DNA of 64,000 nt from Micromonospora sp. LH3U1 (GCF_028475105.1 NZ_CP116936.1:2046001-2110000); one strand, 5' to 3'; shown: positions 16,287 to 24,894, counted from the first letter of the stretch. Numbers and translations: made by a program. Notes: generated from the letters alone by a model not told the origin.

Positions 16287-16711
16287 TGAGTAGATCTTCC
16301 GGACAGGCCGGGAACTTCCGCACCCTGTACCACGGGCAGGCCGCAACTGGCGCCGCATCGAGTTACGGCCTGTTCCTGATTCGCCGATCGGGTTTATGGG
16401 CTCAGCATTGGGCATCGATCAATGCGGGAAGGCTGCCTGTCCCACCACCGCCGCTGGTAGACCTCGCACATGAGACAGTCATCATGCTCTCGGTAGGGAC
16501 CCGCCCTGTCCTGGGCTACGACGTCACGATCGAGGACGTGACCGTGCGGGAAATGACTCTGGTGGTGACCGGCGTCGAGAGGCGCCCCGTGGACGGTGTG
16601 GCGCTGGACATGGCGTGTTCACCGGTGCACATAGTGGCGGCGCGATTCGGACCCCAGACCTTCGAGGACATGCTGCTGAACCTGCGTATCAAGCCTGCAG
16701 AAATTACTTGA
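16286..16711 (+). CDS. PrcB-C-like domain protein
   Basis: A 141-residue soluble protein. The segment W-A-Q-H followed by PPLVDLAHETVIMLSVGTRPVLGYDVTIEDV and GVALDMACSPVHIV matches the core of the PrcB C-terminal domain (protease complex subunit type, PF14343). There the D(F/L)xxExV strand and the GYxVxI strand are typical. No signal peptide is present, unlike many family members. Function is unknown. GTG at 16286 follows a TANNNT box by six bases. It is a single gene. Confidence 0.6.
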   Translation: MSRSSGQAGNFRTLYHGQAATGAASSYGLFLIRRSGLWAQHWASINAGRLPVPPPPLVDLAHETVIMLSVGTRPVLGYDVTIEDVTVREMTLVVTGVERRPVDGVALDMACSPVHIVAARFGPQTFEDMLLNLRIKPAEIT

Positions 16712-16833
16712 TCTGGTGCAATTAGAACGCCACGCAACGAGGCTGCAGACGCGTCATCAGGGCGAGCAGGTCGTGAACCTGGGGCTGCCGTCACTCTCGT
16801 CTAAGGCAGCAAAGGCTGCCGAGATGAGCGTGT

Positions 16834-17352
16834 TTACCCATCGACGATCATGTCGACCGGTTGCCGTTTGGGTGGTAGGTCGTCGCCGGCTTGGGGTTCT
16901 TCCAGCTTCCGGGCGATCTGTTCGATGGCGATGAGGTCTTCTGGGGCGAGCCGGTCGATGAAGTGGCGTCGTACCGACTCGACGTGGGCCGGTGCGGCGT
17001 TCTCGAGTGCGTCCAGCCCTTGCGCGGTGAGTACGAGGAAGCAACCTCTGCCGTCGGCCGGGTCTGGTGTGCGCCTCAAGAGACCGCGCGCCTCCATCCG
17101 GGTGGCGTGCCGGGACAGCCGACTGCGTGACCAGCCCATCTTGTCGGCCTGCTCGCCCAGGCTGCTGGTGTGGTCGGTCCGCTCCGACAGGGTGCTCAGA
17201 ACCTCGTAGTCGGGTTCGGAGAGCCCGATCGTGGCCAGGTCGCGCGCCGTGCCGGTCTGGACGGCGACCACTACGCGCAGGAACGCCCGCCACGCTCGTT
17301 CCTCGTCAGGGTTCAACCAGCGTGTGGTCCCGGTCAGCGGTCTCGTTGACAT
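16834..17352 (-). CDS. MarR-family transcriptional regulator
   Basis: A 172-residue winged-helix regulator. Helices precede the DNA-binding part at about 55-100: LSERTDHTSSLGEQADKMG, then WSRSRLSRHATRMEARGLLRR as the recognition helix, then a wing with DPADGRGCFLVLT. MarR proteins usually repress a divergent gene and respond to small phenolics or oxidants. Here the divergent FMN reductase-GNAT gene starts 31 bases away. ATG 17352 has TAGATT exactly six bases upstream, so its transcript is probably leaderless. The shared region contains palindromes suited to autorepression. Confidence 0.9.
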   Translation of the reverse strand: MSTRPLTGTTRWLNPDEERAWRAFLRVVVAVQTGTARDLATIGLSEPDYEVLSTLSERTDHTSSLGEQADKMGWSRSRLSRHATRMEARGLLRRTPDPADGRGCFLVLTAQGLDALENAAPAHVESVRRHFIDRLAPEDLIAIEQIARKLEEPQAGDDLPPKRQPVDMIVDG

Positions 17353-17358
17353 GTAAAC

Positions 17359-17364
17359 AATCTA
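17359..17364 (-). promoter_or_regulatory. -10 box of the marR promoter (TAGATT)
   Basis: On the minus strand TAGATT is followed by six bases and the ATG at 17352. It lies between the two divergent start codons. Confidence 0.55.
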
Positions 17365-17369
17365 GCACC

Positions 17370-17394
17370 TACACTTCGTTTCCATGTTAACGAA
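17370..17394. promoter_or_regulatory. Overlapping -10 box and palindromic operator of the reductase gene
   Basis: TACACT (17370-17375) is a likely -10 box eight bases before ATG 17384. A perfect inverted repeat TTCGTT-N8-AACGAA (17375-17394) overlaps it and covers the start codon. A second, imperfect dyad ATGTAAAC ... GTTTCCAT links both start codons. The placement would let MarR block both promoters; binding is inference. Confidence 0.5.
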
Positions 17395-18460
17395 ACCGGT
17401 CCGTGTCCTTGTACTGGTGTGCAGCACCCGCCCAGGCGCCCTCGGTCCTCTGGTGGCACAGTGGCTGACCGAAACGATCACCCCTCGTGCCGCGGAACTC
17501 GGCGTCGAGGTTGTACCGGTGGCCCTCGGCGATCTGAACCTGCCGTTCCTGGACGAAGAGGAACACCCGTCGTCGGGTGTCTACCAGCACGAGCACACGC
17601 GTCGGTGGAGCGCGATCGTCGACGCGGCGGACGGGTTCATCGCGGTCACGCCGGAATACAACTACGGGATGCCAGCGACCCTGAAGAACGCGCTGGACTA
17701 CCTCGGCCGCGAATGGGCATGGAAACCGATCGGTTTCGTCAGCTACGGCAACACGTCGGCGGGCACCCGGTCGGTTCAGCACGCCAAGCAGGTGGTGACC
17801 ACGCTGCGTCTGGTTCCGTTGGGCGCCACGGTCGCGATCCGCATTGGTGACGCAACGGAGAATGGGCGACTGCGGCCCGACGCCGCCCGCGACACGGCGG
17901 GTATCGGCCTGCTGGACGAACTGGTCCGGGTCGCCAACGCCCTACGGCCACTGCGCGAACGCGCACAAGCCGGTGCCCTGCCCGGCCCGCTGCCAGCGTC
18001 CTACACGAGACGGCTGACCCCCGACGACGCGCCCCAGGTCACGGTGCTGCAGCGGTGCTGCTGGGTGGACGAGGCCATCGTCAACGACACCATGGCCATA
18101 CCGGCCCTGCACGAGTCGCCGGAGGAGGTGCGCGAGTGGCTGGCGACCTGGCACACCACGGGCATCTGGCTGGACGGCCGACTACTGGGCATGGTTCGAA
18201 CGCGTCGCGTCGACACCGACTGGCACGTGGGTCGGCTCGCCGTCGTGCCTGACCTGCGGGGCCAGGGGCTCGGCCGGTGGCTGCTGCGCACCGCCGAAGC
18301 CGCCGCCGACCCCGATTGCCGTCGCCTCCTGCTGGTCACCGGCGCCAAAAGCCTGCGTAACATCGACCTTTACCACAGCGAGGGATACCAGTCGGTGCCA
18401 CTCGCCAGCCCTGACGGAACCACCTGCCTCACCAAGGACATACCCGTTAGGCAGCCCTGA
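17384..18460 (+). CDS. FMN reductase-GNAT acetyltransferase fusion
   Basis: A 358-residue two-domain protein. Residues 5-190 are an NADPH-dependent FMN reductase flavodoxin fold: LVLVCSTRPGALG phosphate loop and PEYNYGMPATLKNALDYL at 90-107, the classic family motif. Residues 205-355 are a GNAT N-acetyltransferase domain: AVVPDLRGQGLGRWLLRTAE with the acetyl-CoA loop RGQGLG at 292-297. A Pro-rich linker of about 10 residues joins them, with no stop or frameshift. The reductase likely reduces quinone- or nitro-type compounds and the acetyltransferase may acetylate the product. This and the divergent MarR suggest xenobiotic detoxification (inference). ATG 17384 lies inside a palindrome. Confidence 0.85.
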   Translation: MLTKPVRVLVLVCSTRPGALGPLVAQWLTETITPRAAELGVEVVPVALGDLNLPFLDEEEHPSSGVYQHEHTRRWSAIVDAADGFIAVTPEYNYGMPATLKNALDYLGREWAWKPIGFVSYGNTSAGTRSVQHAKQVVTTLRLVPLGATVAIRIGDATENGRLRPDAARDTAGIGLLDELVRVANALRPLRERAQAGALPGPLPASYTRRLTPDDAPQVTVLQRCCWVDEAIVNDTMAIPALHESPEEVREWLATWHTTGIWLDGRLLGMVRTRRVDTDWHVGRLAVVPDLRGQGLGRWLLRTAEAAADPDCRRLLLVTGAKSLRNIDLYHSEGYQSVPLASPDGTTCLTKDIPVRQP

Positions 18461-18572
18461 CGCCTCCGGCCTGTTGAACCCGCGCGGTCCGGTGCACGCT
18501 CATGCCGCTGACCAGGCGCGGTGACCGTGCGGGCTCTAGTGCGGGCCCAAACCTGCGAGGGCAGCGCCGAGA

Positions 18573-18602
18573 GCGGGTGTCCGACGACCGACGGACACCC
18601 GC
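18573..18602. terminator. Bidirectional hairpin between convergent genes
   Basis: A perfect 11-bp stem (GCGGGTGTCCG / CGGACACCCGC) with an 8-nt loop, between the end of the reductase-GNAT gene and the end of the minus-strand ROK kinase gene. Confidence 0.7.
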
Positions 18603-18686
18603 CCTCGCCAACGACGGGAGCACCGCACCGGCCCCGGGAACATTTCGGTCAGGAGCAGACCCCGGGATGGGAACGACCGGCGGCGC

Positions 18687-19586
18687 TCAGACGGGCGCGG
18701 GCAGGGCCTCCATGGCCATGGCGAGCGAACCGAGCAGCGCGGCGTCCTGCGCGAAGGCCGACAGGACGATCTCCGGCCGGTACGGCAGCGCGTGGGTGAG
18801 CCGCTCGATGAGCAACTCCCGCACCACCTCGTTGCCCGCGACGCTTCCTACCAGCACGATCCGCTGTGGGTCGAGCAGGAGACAGCAGGTGACGAGTTGG
18901 CGGGCCAACTCATCGACGCGCTGACGCAACTCCTCCCGGGCCCGGCCGGGCTGCGCCGCGGCGGCGCAGAGCGCGGCGGCCTGGCCGGACAGCCCCAGCC
19001 GCTGCGCCAGCTCGTCCAGGGCTCGACCGGAGAAGGTCGTCTCCAGCATCGGCTCCAGGCCCGGGGGCCAACTGTTGTCGGTCAGACCGTAGGCGATCTC
19101 CCCGGCCGCGCCGTGGTAACCGGCCATCACCTCGCCGCCGACCGTCACCGCCGCTGCCACCCCGGTCCCGATGCCGATCACCAGGCCCGGATCGATGCCT
19201 CGCAGCGCCCCGAGGCGCAGCTCGGCGTAGGCGGCCGCGTTGAGGTCGTTCGACACCCGTACGGCGGTCAGCCCGAGATGGGAGCGGACCGCGTCGCCCA
19301 ACCGCAGCTGCTCCCAGCCGGGTACGTTCGGCGCCAGTTCGATGTCATGGTCGTGGACCACCCCGGGGGAGGCGATGCCGGCCGCCACGAGCGTGCCGCC
19401 GGTCAGGTCCACGAGTTCCCGCGCCCGGTCGAGAGCCCGGGTGAGGGCCTGCTGCGCGCCCTGCTCGGCGTGCGTGGGCAGTCGCTCGGAGACGAGCAGG
19501 CGACCCTCGGCGTCGCCCACACCGATCGCCATCTTCGTGCCGCCGAAATCGACGCCGAGCAGCCGCGGGTTTGCCGATTGTTCCAT
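18687..19586 (-). CDS. ROK-family sugar kinase-like protein
   Basis: A 299-residue protein of the ROK family. The N-terminal phosphate loop is LGVDFGGTKMAIG (D13, G15-G16-T17-K18), a second phosphate segment is GIGTGVAAAVTVGG, and SNDLNAAAYAE carries the expected catalytic Asp. The family zinc motif CxCGxxGC is absent; the region after GYHGAAGEIAYGL lacks the Cys cluster. No HTH is present, so an enzyme is more likely than a repressor. It is the last gene of the minus-strand operon, after a 98-base gap. ATG 19586 is the only sensible start, with a weak binding site. Substrate: perhaps a sugar or amino sugar released by the pathway. Confidence 0.8.
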   Translation of the reverse strand: MEQSANPRLLGVDFGGTKMAIGVGDAEGRLLVSERLPTHAEQGAQQALTRALDRARELVDLTGGTLVAAGIASPGVVHDHDIELAPNVPGWEQLRLGDAVRSHLGLTAVRVSNDLNAAAYAELRLGALRGIDPGLVIGIGTGVAAAVTVGGEVMAGYHGAAGEIAYGLTDNSWPPGLEPMLETTFSGRALDELAQRLGLSGQAAALCAAAAQPGRAREELRQRVDELARQLVTCCLLLDPQRIVLVGSVAGNEVVRELLIERLTHALPYRPEIVLSAFAQDAALLGSLAMAMEALPAPV

Positions 19587-19684
19587 GGTGATGTCAGATC
19601 GCCCTTCGGGCCGTCGGTCCAGGTTGTGCCGCGGTCGCGGCGACACAACATTCTCGTTCACACGGTGCTGTGTCTGTTGCCCAG

Positions 19685-21145
19685 TCACCGGCCCACCCTC
19701 GCCGCGACAGCCTCCGCCAGCGCCTCGTCGGCACGGACCAACCGGTCTCGGAACGCATCCACCCGCACCGTTACCTCGGCCAAGATGGTACGCAACTGCG
19801 CCACCTGTTCCCGTACGGCCGCTTCTCCCGGCCCGTCGGCCTGGGCCCGGCGGAGCACGAATTCCGGGCGGACCGCGGCGGCCAGCAGGTCCCGGATCGC
19901 GGCCTCGCCGAGCTGGTCGGCCAGACCGAGGTCGGCGGCGGTCGACCGGACGTCCTGTTCGGTCCAGGTGGCCGGCGGACCGGTCCGCACCAGGCGGCCG
20001 AGCAGCGAGTGGGCGCCCCGGAACGGTACGCCGTGGCGGGCCAGCGCGTCGGCCGCGGCCGTCGTGGTGGCGCCCGAGGCGACGATCTCCTCGCCGGTCG
20101 GCGGACGCAGCGGATCCAGCTCCGCGATCAGCCCGCCGAGCAGGGAGAAGAACCGGTACGCCCGGTCGTCGCCATCCCAGAGCCGGGCCTGCACGTCGGT
20201 GGTGGCGTTGTTGGAGTCCTCCCACCAGGCGGCGCCAACGTTGTTGAGCACGCTGACGGCGTCGGCCGCCGCGGCGCCGGCCATCGAGACGAGGTGTTCC
20301 AGCACGACCGGGTTGCGCTTTTGCGGCATGATGCTGCTGCCCTGGGTGAACGAGCCGGGGGTGACGACCCAGCCCCAGCTCAGCCAGTCCATCAGGGTGC
20401 GGGCGAGCCGGGCGCCCGTGGCGAGCGCCTGCGCGTTGAGGGTGGCGACCCGGACGAGGTGGTCGGCACCGGCCACCGCCTCGTACGAGTTGACGATGAG
20501 CCGCTCGAAGCCGAGCAGGTCCGCCAGGCGGCGGGGCGAGATGTCCAGGTCGGTTCCGGCGAAGGCGCAGGAGCCCAGGGGCGAACGGTTCATCTCGTCC
20601 AGCAGGTCGGCGTAGGCGACCCCCTCGCCGGCCAGCGCCTCGGCGTAGCCGGCGAAGACATGCCCGATGCTCGTCGGCTGGGCGGGGCGACGGTGGGTGT
20701 AGCCGGTGATCACCACATCGGCGTGCCGGTCGGCCCGGTCCAGCACCGTCCGGCCGGCCGCCAGCACCGAGTCGAGCACCTGAAGGAGCTGATCGCGCAG
20801 CACCATCCGGAAGACCCCGGCGTCGAGATCGTTACGGCTGCGGGCGAGCTGCACGCTGAGCTGGGACACCTCGACCTCGCAGGCGGCGGCGAGGCGCTTC
20901 TCCAGCGTGTAGTAGACGTCCTCGACGCTGCCGTCATAGTCGAGGTCGTCGGGCCGGTCCTCGGCGAGGATGAGCAGCCCGCGCAGCATCATTGCGGCGG
21001 AGTCGGCGGGGATCAGCCGCTGCTCGGCGAGCATGACGACGTGGGCCTGGCTCGCCTTGACCATCGCGGGGTACAGGTGGGCGACGTGATGCTCGAACAC
21101 GACGCGAAGGTGATGCTGCTGGTAGATGGTCAGTGCTGGGGTCAT
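19685..21145 (-). CDS. Argininosuccinate-lyase-family lyase
   Basis: A 486-residue cytosolic lyase of the fumarase/aspartase superfamily, closest to argininosuccinate lyase. It has VQLARSRNDLDAG (99-110, ASL-type SRND), GYTHRRPAQPTSIGH (148-162) and the flexible loop GSSIMPQKRNP (269-279) holding the catalytic Ser. Its context is an importer operon, not arginine biosynthesis. A catabolic C-N lyase releasing fumarate from an imported N-substituted aspartate is therefore likely (inference). A precedent is the ASL-like EDDS lyase of aminopolycarboxylate degraders. ATG 21145 is preceded by GGGAG at six bases; a GTG at 21148 is too close to it. The creatininase gene ends 27 bases upstream. Confidence 0.85.
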   Translation of the reverse strand: MTPALTIYQQHHLRVVFEHHVAHLYPAMVKASQAHVVMLAEQRLIPADSAAMMLRGLLILAEDRPDDLDYDGSVEDVYYTLEKRLAAACEVEVSQLSVQLARSRNDLDAGVFRMVLRDQLLQVLDSVLAAGRTVLDRADRHADVVITGYTHRRPAQPTSIGHVFAGYAEALAGEGVAYADLLDEMNRSPLGSCAFAGTDLDISPRRLADLLGFERLIVNSYEAVAGADHLVRVATLNAQALATGARLARTLMDWLSWGWVVTPGSFTQGSSIMPQKRNPVVLEHLVSMAGAAAADAVSVLNNVGAAWWEDSNNATTDVQARLWDGDDRAYRFFSLLGGLIAELDPLRPPTGEEIVASGATTTAAADALARHGVPFRGAHSLLGRLVRTGPPATWTEQDVRSTAADLGLADQLGEAAIRDLLAAAVRPEFVLRRAQADGPGEAAVREQVAQLRTILAEVTVRVDAFRDRLVRADEALAEAVAARVGR

Positions 21146-21172
21146 CACGGTCTCCCAAGGCGGTGCGTTGTC

Positions 21173-22063
21173 CTACAGGTGGCGAGCGGGGTCATCCGAA
21201 AGCCTGGTCCGACCGGTCCCGTCAGGCCGGTCGGACCAGGCGGCCTGGTCCGACGAGGCGGGCCGGTCCGCCCCGGGCGGGCCGGGTAGCGGCGCGGCCA
21301 GCCACGCCTCGATCACCTCACGCAGCCGTGCGCCGGCAAGCTGGCGGATCCGTTGCCCGGCCGACTCGTTGGCCAGCGAGACATGACCCGACCAGCCCTG
21401 CCACGGGTCGGGCCGCGACTCCACCAGCACGTACGGGTAGGTGGTGGCCAGCTTCGGCTTCGGCGGCAGGTCCGGCGTGGCGCCCAGGTGCACCGTCGCG
21501 GGGTCGAAGCCGAGCACGGCCGAGGTCTCGTACGCTCCGCCGTGCCCCCGGGCCGGCAGGGCGCCGAAGATCTCGCCTGTCTCGTCCGGGCTGACCAGCT
21601 GGAACCAGTTGGCGAGCAGCAGGCTCGCCAGGTGCCGGCCGGAGACCCACTCCATCGCGGCACGGACCGTGGAGAGGTTGGCGTCGTGACCGTTGACCAC
21701 GAGGAGCCGGGGGAAGCCTGCCTCGACGATGCCGGCGAGCACGTCGCTGAGGTACCCGACGGCGATCTCGGGTCGCAGCGCCACCGTGCCCGGCCAGGGC
21801 CGGGTCTGGCCAGGGCAGGCGGCGTACGGTGCGGCCGGGAAGAGCACGGCCCGGGCGGACCCGGTGGCCAACTCCCCGGCGAACCCCTCGGCGAGGAGCA
21901 GGTCGGTGCCGAGTGGCAGATGCGGGCCGTGCCACTCGACGGCGCCGACCGGCAGCACCGCGAGGTCTGCCGCCTCGGCCACGTTGGCTAACGCGTGGCC
22001 GGGGACCCGGGTGATCGGCAGCAGCCCGCCCTCGGCCCGCCAGCGTTCGATCAGTTCGTCCAC
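21173..22063 (-). CDS. Creatininase-family amidohydrolase
   Basis: A 296-residue metal-dependent hydrolase of the creatininase family, which cleaves cyclic or linear C-N amide bonds. Metal-site motifs are GAVEWHGPHLPLGTD (40-54: E43, H45, D54), NGHDANLSTVRAA (124-136) and RGHGGAYETS (172-181: H174, E179). It starts at GTG 22063, 13 bases inside the 3' end of the permease gene, so translation is coupled. The last 25 residues are a low-complexity tail encoded by alternating inverted copies of a 12-base unit. In this operon it may open or deamidate the imported compound before the lyase acts; exact substrate unknown. Confidence 0.88.
   Translation of the reverse strand: MDELIERWRAEGGLLPITRVPGHALANVAEAADLAVLPVGAVEWHGPHLPLGTDLLLAEGFAGELATGSARAVLFPAAPYAACPGQTRPWPGTVALRPEIAVGYLSDVLAGIVEAGFPRLLVVNGHDANLSTVRAAMEWVSGRHLASLLLANWFQLVSPDETGEIFGALPARGHGGAYETSAVLGFDPATVHLGATPDLPPKPKLATTYPYVLVESRPDPWQGWSGHVSLANESAGQRIRQLAGARLREVIEAWLAAPLPGPPGADRPASSDQAAWSDRPDGTGRTRLSDDPARHL
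21202..21255. repeat. Three alternating inverted copies of GCCTGGTCCGAC
   Basis: Copy 1 (GCCTGGTCCGACCGG, 21202-21216) pairs perfectly over 15 bp with copy 2 (21227-21241, inverted) around a 10-nt loop. Copy 2 can also pair with copy 3 (GGCCTGGTCCGAC, 21243-21255). The two stems exclude each other. The block lies in the last codons of the creatininase gene, just before the lyase gene. Confidence 0.7.
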
Positions 22064-23799
22064 TGGACGGCCTTCCTGGTCGCGGTGCGGCTGCTCTCCA
22101 GCCGGCCGGAGAACCACATCACCACGAAGATGAGCAGCACCTGGAGCATTCCGTACGCCGCCGCGGTACCGAGTTCGAAGGAGTACATCCGGTTGTTGAT
22201 CGCCACCGAGATCGGCACCGTCGACGAGGTGTAGATCAGTACCGAGGCGACGAACTCGCCGACACCGTGCACGAACGCCAGCAGTCCGCCGGCGAGAACG
22301 CCGGGCAGCATCAGCCGTAGGGTGACGGTGTAGAAGGCCCGCAGCCAGGAGGCACCGAGGTTGCGGGCGGCCTCCTCCAGCGACGGGTCGATCAGCGCCA
22401 GCGCCGCCGAGCTGGACCGGAAGACGATCGGCAGGAATCGCACGAAGTAGGCCAGCGGCAGGATCCAGAAGGTACCCACCAGGACCTGCCCAAGACTGAA
22501 CGCGTTGCCGGTGCTGAATGCCGAGATCAGGTTGATCGCGACGACCGTCCCGGGCAACGCCCACGCGATCATCACCGCCACGTCGAGCAGACCCCGCCCG
22601 ACGAACCGCAGCCGTCGTACCGCGTACGCGAGGAGTACGCCGATCCCGACGCAGCCGATGACCGCGATCAGGCTCATCTGCACCGAGTTGAGGATCGGCT
22701 GGAACGCCTTGGGGTCGGAGAAGATCGTGACGAAGTTGTCGAGCGTGTACGTCGTCGGCAACACCTGGGTCGTCCAGGAGCGGTCCTCCGAGAAGGCCAC
22801 GAGTGCGATCGTGGCGACCGGTGCGAGCAGGATGATCGTGGCAAGCACCGAGGCGAGCGGGGCCAACCAGCGACCGATCGGATTGTTGATCTCCCGCCGG
22901 GTCGCCGAGATCCCCTTCGACTGCGACTGGTAGCTGCGCCGACCCTCGTACCAACGCATCGCCAGCAGGAAGATGATGGAGACGATTCCCAGCACGGAGG
23001 CGTACGCCGAGGCCATCGGCAGGTCGCCGTTGGTGCGGTTGATGTAGATCTGCATCGTCATGGTCTGGCTGACGTTGAACAGCAGCGGCGCGGTGTAGGA
23101 CGCCAGCGAGGTCATGAAGACCAGCAGCGACGCCGAGACCAACGCCGGGGTGAGCATCGGCAGCATGACGGTCCGCCAGACCCGCACCCGGCCGGCGCCG
23201 AGGTTGTACGCCGCCTCCTCGACCGAGGGGTCCATCCCGGCCAGCGCCGCGGCGGCGGCCAGGTAGAAGAACGGGTACATGGTGAACGTGTGCACCACGA
23301 GCACCCCGGCGATCCCGTCGAAGGCGAGGATCGGCTTGTCAGTGCCGAAGAGCGCCTGCAACCCACGCGGCAGGATGCCGATGTTGCTGTAGAGCAGTTG
23401 GAACGACACGGCGCCGATCAGCGGCGGCAGGGCCGCCGGCACCAGGATGAACGCCTCGAGGAGCCGACGGCCACGGAAGGTGAACCGCTTGAGCAGGAAG
23501 GCCATCGAGACCCCGACGACGCCGCAGAGCAGCACGCTCCCCGCCGAGATGAACAGCGAGGTGAACAGGGACTGCCGGGCCACCCCGGAGGAGCGGAGGA
23601 ATTGGAGGTAGTTCTTCGTACCGTCGGCACTGATGCTCTCGGCGAAGGTGGCGAACATCGGTTGTACGACATAGCCCCAGAGCACCAGGACGAGGGGCAG
23701 CACGAGCAGGTAGGGGAACCACCGTGAACTGGCGCCGCCGCCCAGGCGCCGGCCGAGTCCGACCAGCCAGCCGGGGGCGGGTAGGGAACGAACGGTCAC
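22051..23799 (-). CDS. ABC transporter permease (two fused halves, ferric type)
   Basis: A 582-residue inner-membrane protein with two binding-protein-dependent permease domains in one chain, as in FbpB/ThiP-type importers. About twelve transmembrane helices are visible. The two EAA loops that dock the ATPase are EEAAYNLGAGRVRVWRTVMLP (first half) and EEAARNLGASWLRAFYTVTLR (second half). GTG 23799 overlaps the ATPase stop as GTGA, and the next gene overlaps its 3' end, so the genes are translationally coupled. It forms the channel for whatever the binding protein at 24932-25984 captures. This fused architecture is usual for iron, thiamine, sulfate-like or phosphonate importers. Confidence 0.9.
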   Translation of the reverse strand: MTVRSLPAPGWLVGLGRRLGGGASSRWFPYLLVLPLVLVLWGYVVQPMFATFAESISADGTKNYLQFLRSSGVARQSLFTSLFISAGSVLLCGVVGVSMAFLLKRFTFRGRRLLEAFILVPAALPPLIGAVSFQLLYSNIGILPRGLQALFGTDKPILAFDGIAGVLVVHTFTMYPFFYLAAAAALAGMDPSVEEAAYNLGAGRVRVWRTVMLPMLTPALVSASLLVFMTSLASYTAPLLFNVSQTMTMQIYINRTNGDLPMASAYASVLGIVSIIFLLAMRWYEGRRSYQSQSKGISATRREINNPIGRWLAPLASVLATIILLAPVATIALVAFSEDRSWTTQVLPTTYTLDNFVTIFSDPKAFQPILNSVQMSLIAVIGCVGIGVLLAYAVRRLRFVGRGLLDVAVMIAWALPGTVVAINLISAFSTGNAFSLGQVLVGTFWILPLAYFVRFLPIVFRSSSAALALIDPSLEEAARNLGASWLRAFYTVTLRLMLPGVLAGGLLAFVHGVGEFVASVLIYTSSTVPISVAINNRMYSFELGTAAAYGMLQVLLIFVVMWFSGRLESSRTATRKAVQWTN

Positions 23800-24869
23800 G
23801 GTTGGACCACCCAGAGCCGTTCGGGTACGAGACGCAGGCCCACGACGTCGCCGAGCTGGATGCCGACCGGTGCGTCGATCACCGCCGCCATCACCTCGGT
23901 ACCGTCGACGTCGACGCTGAGATGAGTTGCCATTCCGGTGAACTCGATGTGGCTGATCCGGCCGCGAAGTGCCGACTCCTCGTCCGGGCCGGCGATCGCG
24001 ATGTGCTCCGGCCGGGCCGACACCAGCGCGGTGTCTCCCTCGGCGAGGCGGTGCCCCACGGCGGCGCCCACGTCGAGCGTCACGCCGCTGGGGAGGCGTA
24101 CCTCCACCCGGGTCTCCCCGGCGCCGACCACCGGCAGGCTCAGTACGTTGCTGCGTCCGATGAAGCGCGCCACGAACGCGTTCGCTGGCTGGTAGTAGAT
24201 CTCGTGCGGAGAGCCGACCTGCTGGACCCGGCCGGACTGCATGACGGCGATCCGGTCCGACATCGCCATCGCCTCGGCTTGGTCGTGCGTCACGTAGAGG
24301 CTGGTGATGCCGCTTTCCCGCTGGATCCGGCGGATCTCGGTACGTGTCTCCTCGCGGAGCTTGGCGTCGAGATTGGACAGCGGTTCGTCGAGCAGCAGGG
24401 TGCGGGGCCGGATGACCAGCGCCCGGGCCAACGCGACCCGCTGCTGTTGACCGCCGGAGAGCGCGTCGATGCGCCGGTCGCCGTACCCGGTGAGGTGCAC
24501 CTGGGCGAGCGCCTCCTCGACCCGGCGGGCCCGGTCCGCGCGGGGGACCCGGCGGACCTTCAGCCCGTACGCGACGTTCTGCGCCACCGACATGTGCGGA
24601 AAGAGCGCATAGTTCTGGAACACCATGCCGGTGTCCCGTCTGTTCGGCGACCAGCGCGTCACGTCGTCGTCGCCGAAGTGGATGTGCCCGGAGGTCGGGA
24701 AATAGAACCCCGCCACCATCCGTAGGGTTGTGGTCTTGCCGCATCCGCTCGGTCCGAGGAGGGTGAAGAACTCACCAGCTCCGATAGTGATGGTGACGTT
24801 GTCGACCGCCGCTGCGTCGCTCGACGTGTCGAAGCGCTTGCTGACGGTCGCCAGCCGGACATCGATCAT
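23796..24869 (-). CDS. ABC transporter ATP-binding protein
   Basis: A 357-residue importer ATPase. Walker A is GPSGCGKTTT, Q-loop VFQNYALFPHM, signature [15 protein letters not shown], Walker B TLLLDEPLSNLD and the switch His VTHDQ. A C-terminal TOBE region (about 270-357) is typical of the PotA/FbpC/UgpC group. It couples to the fused permease encoded immediately downstream (4-base overlap). ATG 24869 is 62 bases after the binding-protein gene. That gap holds a stem-loop likely to lower its expression relative to the binding protein. Confidence 0.93.
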   Translation of the reverse strand: MIDVRLATVSKRFDTSSDAAAVDNVTITIGAGEFFTLLGPSGCGKTTTLRMVAGFYFPTSGHIHFGDDDVTRWSPNRRDTGMVFQNYALFPHMSVAQNVAYGLKVRRVPRADRARRVEEALAQVHLTGYGDRRIDALSGGQQQRVALARALVIRPRTLLLDEPLSNLDAKLREETRTEIRRIQRESGITSLYVTHDQAEAMAMSDRIAVMQSGRVQQVGSPHEIYYQPANAFVARFIGRSNVLSLPVVGAGETRVEVRLPSGVTLDVGAAVGHRLAEGDTALVSARPEHIAIAGPDEESALRGRISHIEFTGMATHLSVDVDGTEVMAAVIDAPVGIQLGDVVGLRLVPERLWVVQP

Positions 24870-24894
24870 GTTTCTGGGTCCTTCCAGGACGGAG

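Noticed and set aside
18573..18602. Hairpin considered as an attachment site or riboswitch
   Set aside because: It lies between convergent gene ends with no mobile gene nearby, so a terminator is the simpler reading.
19685..21145. Arginine biosynthesis argH
   Set aside because: The superfamily motifs fit, but there are no arg genes nearby and the gene is inside an importer/hydrolase operon. A catabolic lyase is more likely.
22051..24744. Permease frame extended to 897 codons
   Set aside because: The first 315 codons lie opposite no new gene but out of frame within the ATPase gene. The GTG at 23799, overlapping the ATPase stop, gives the normal protein.
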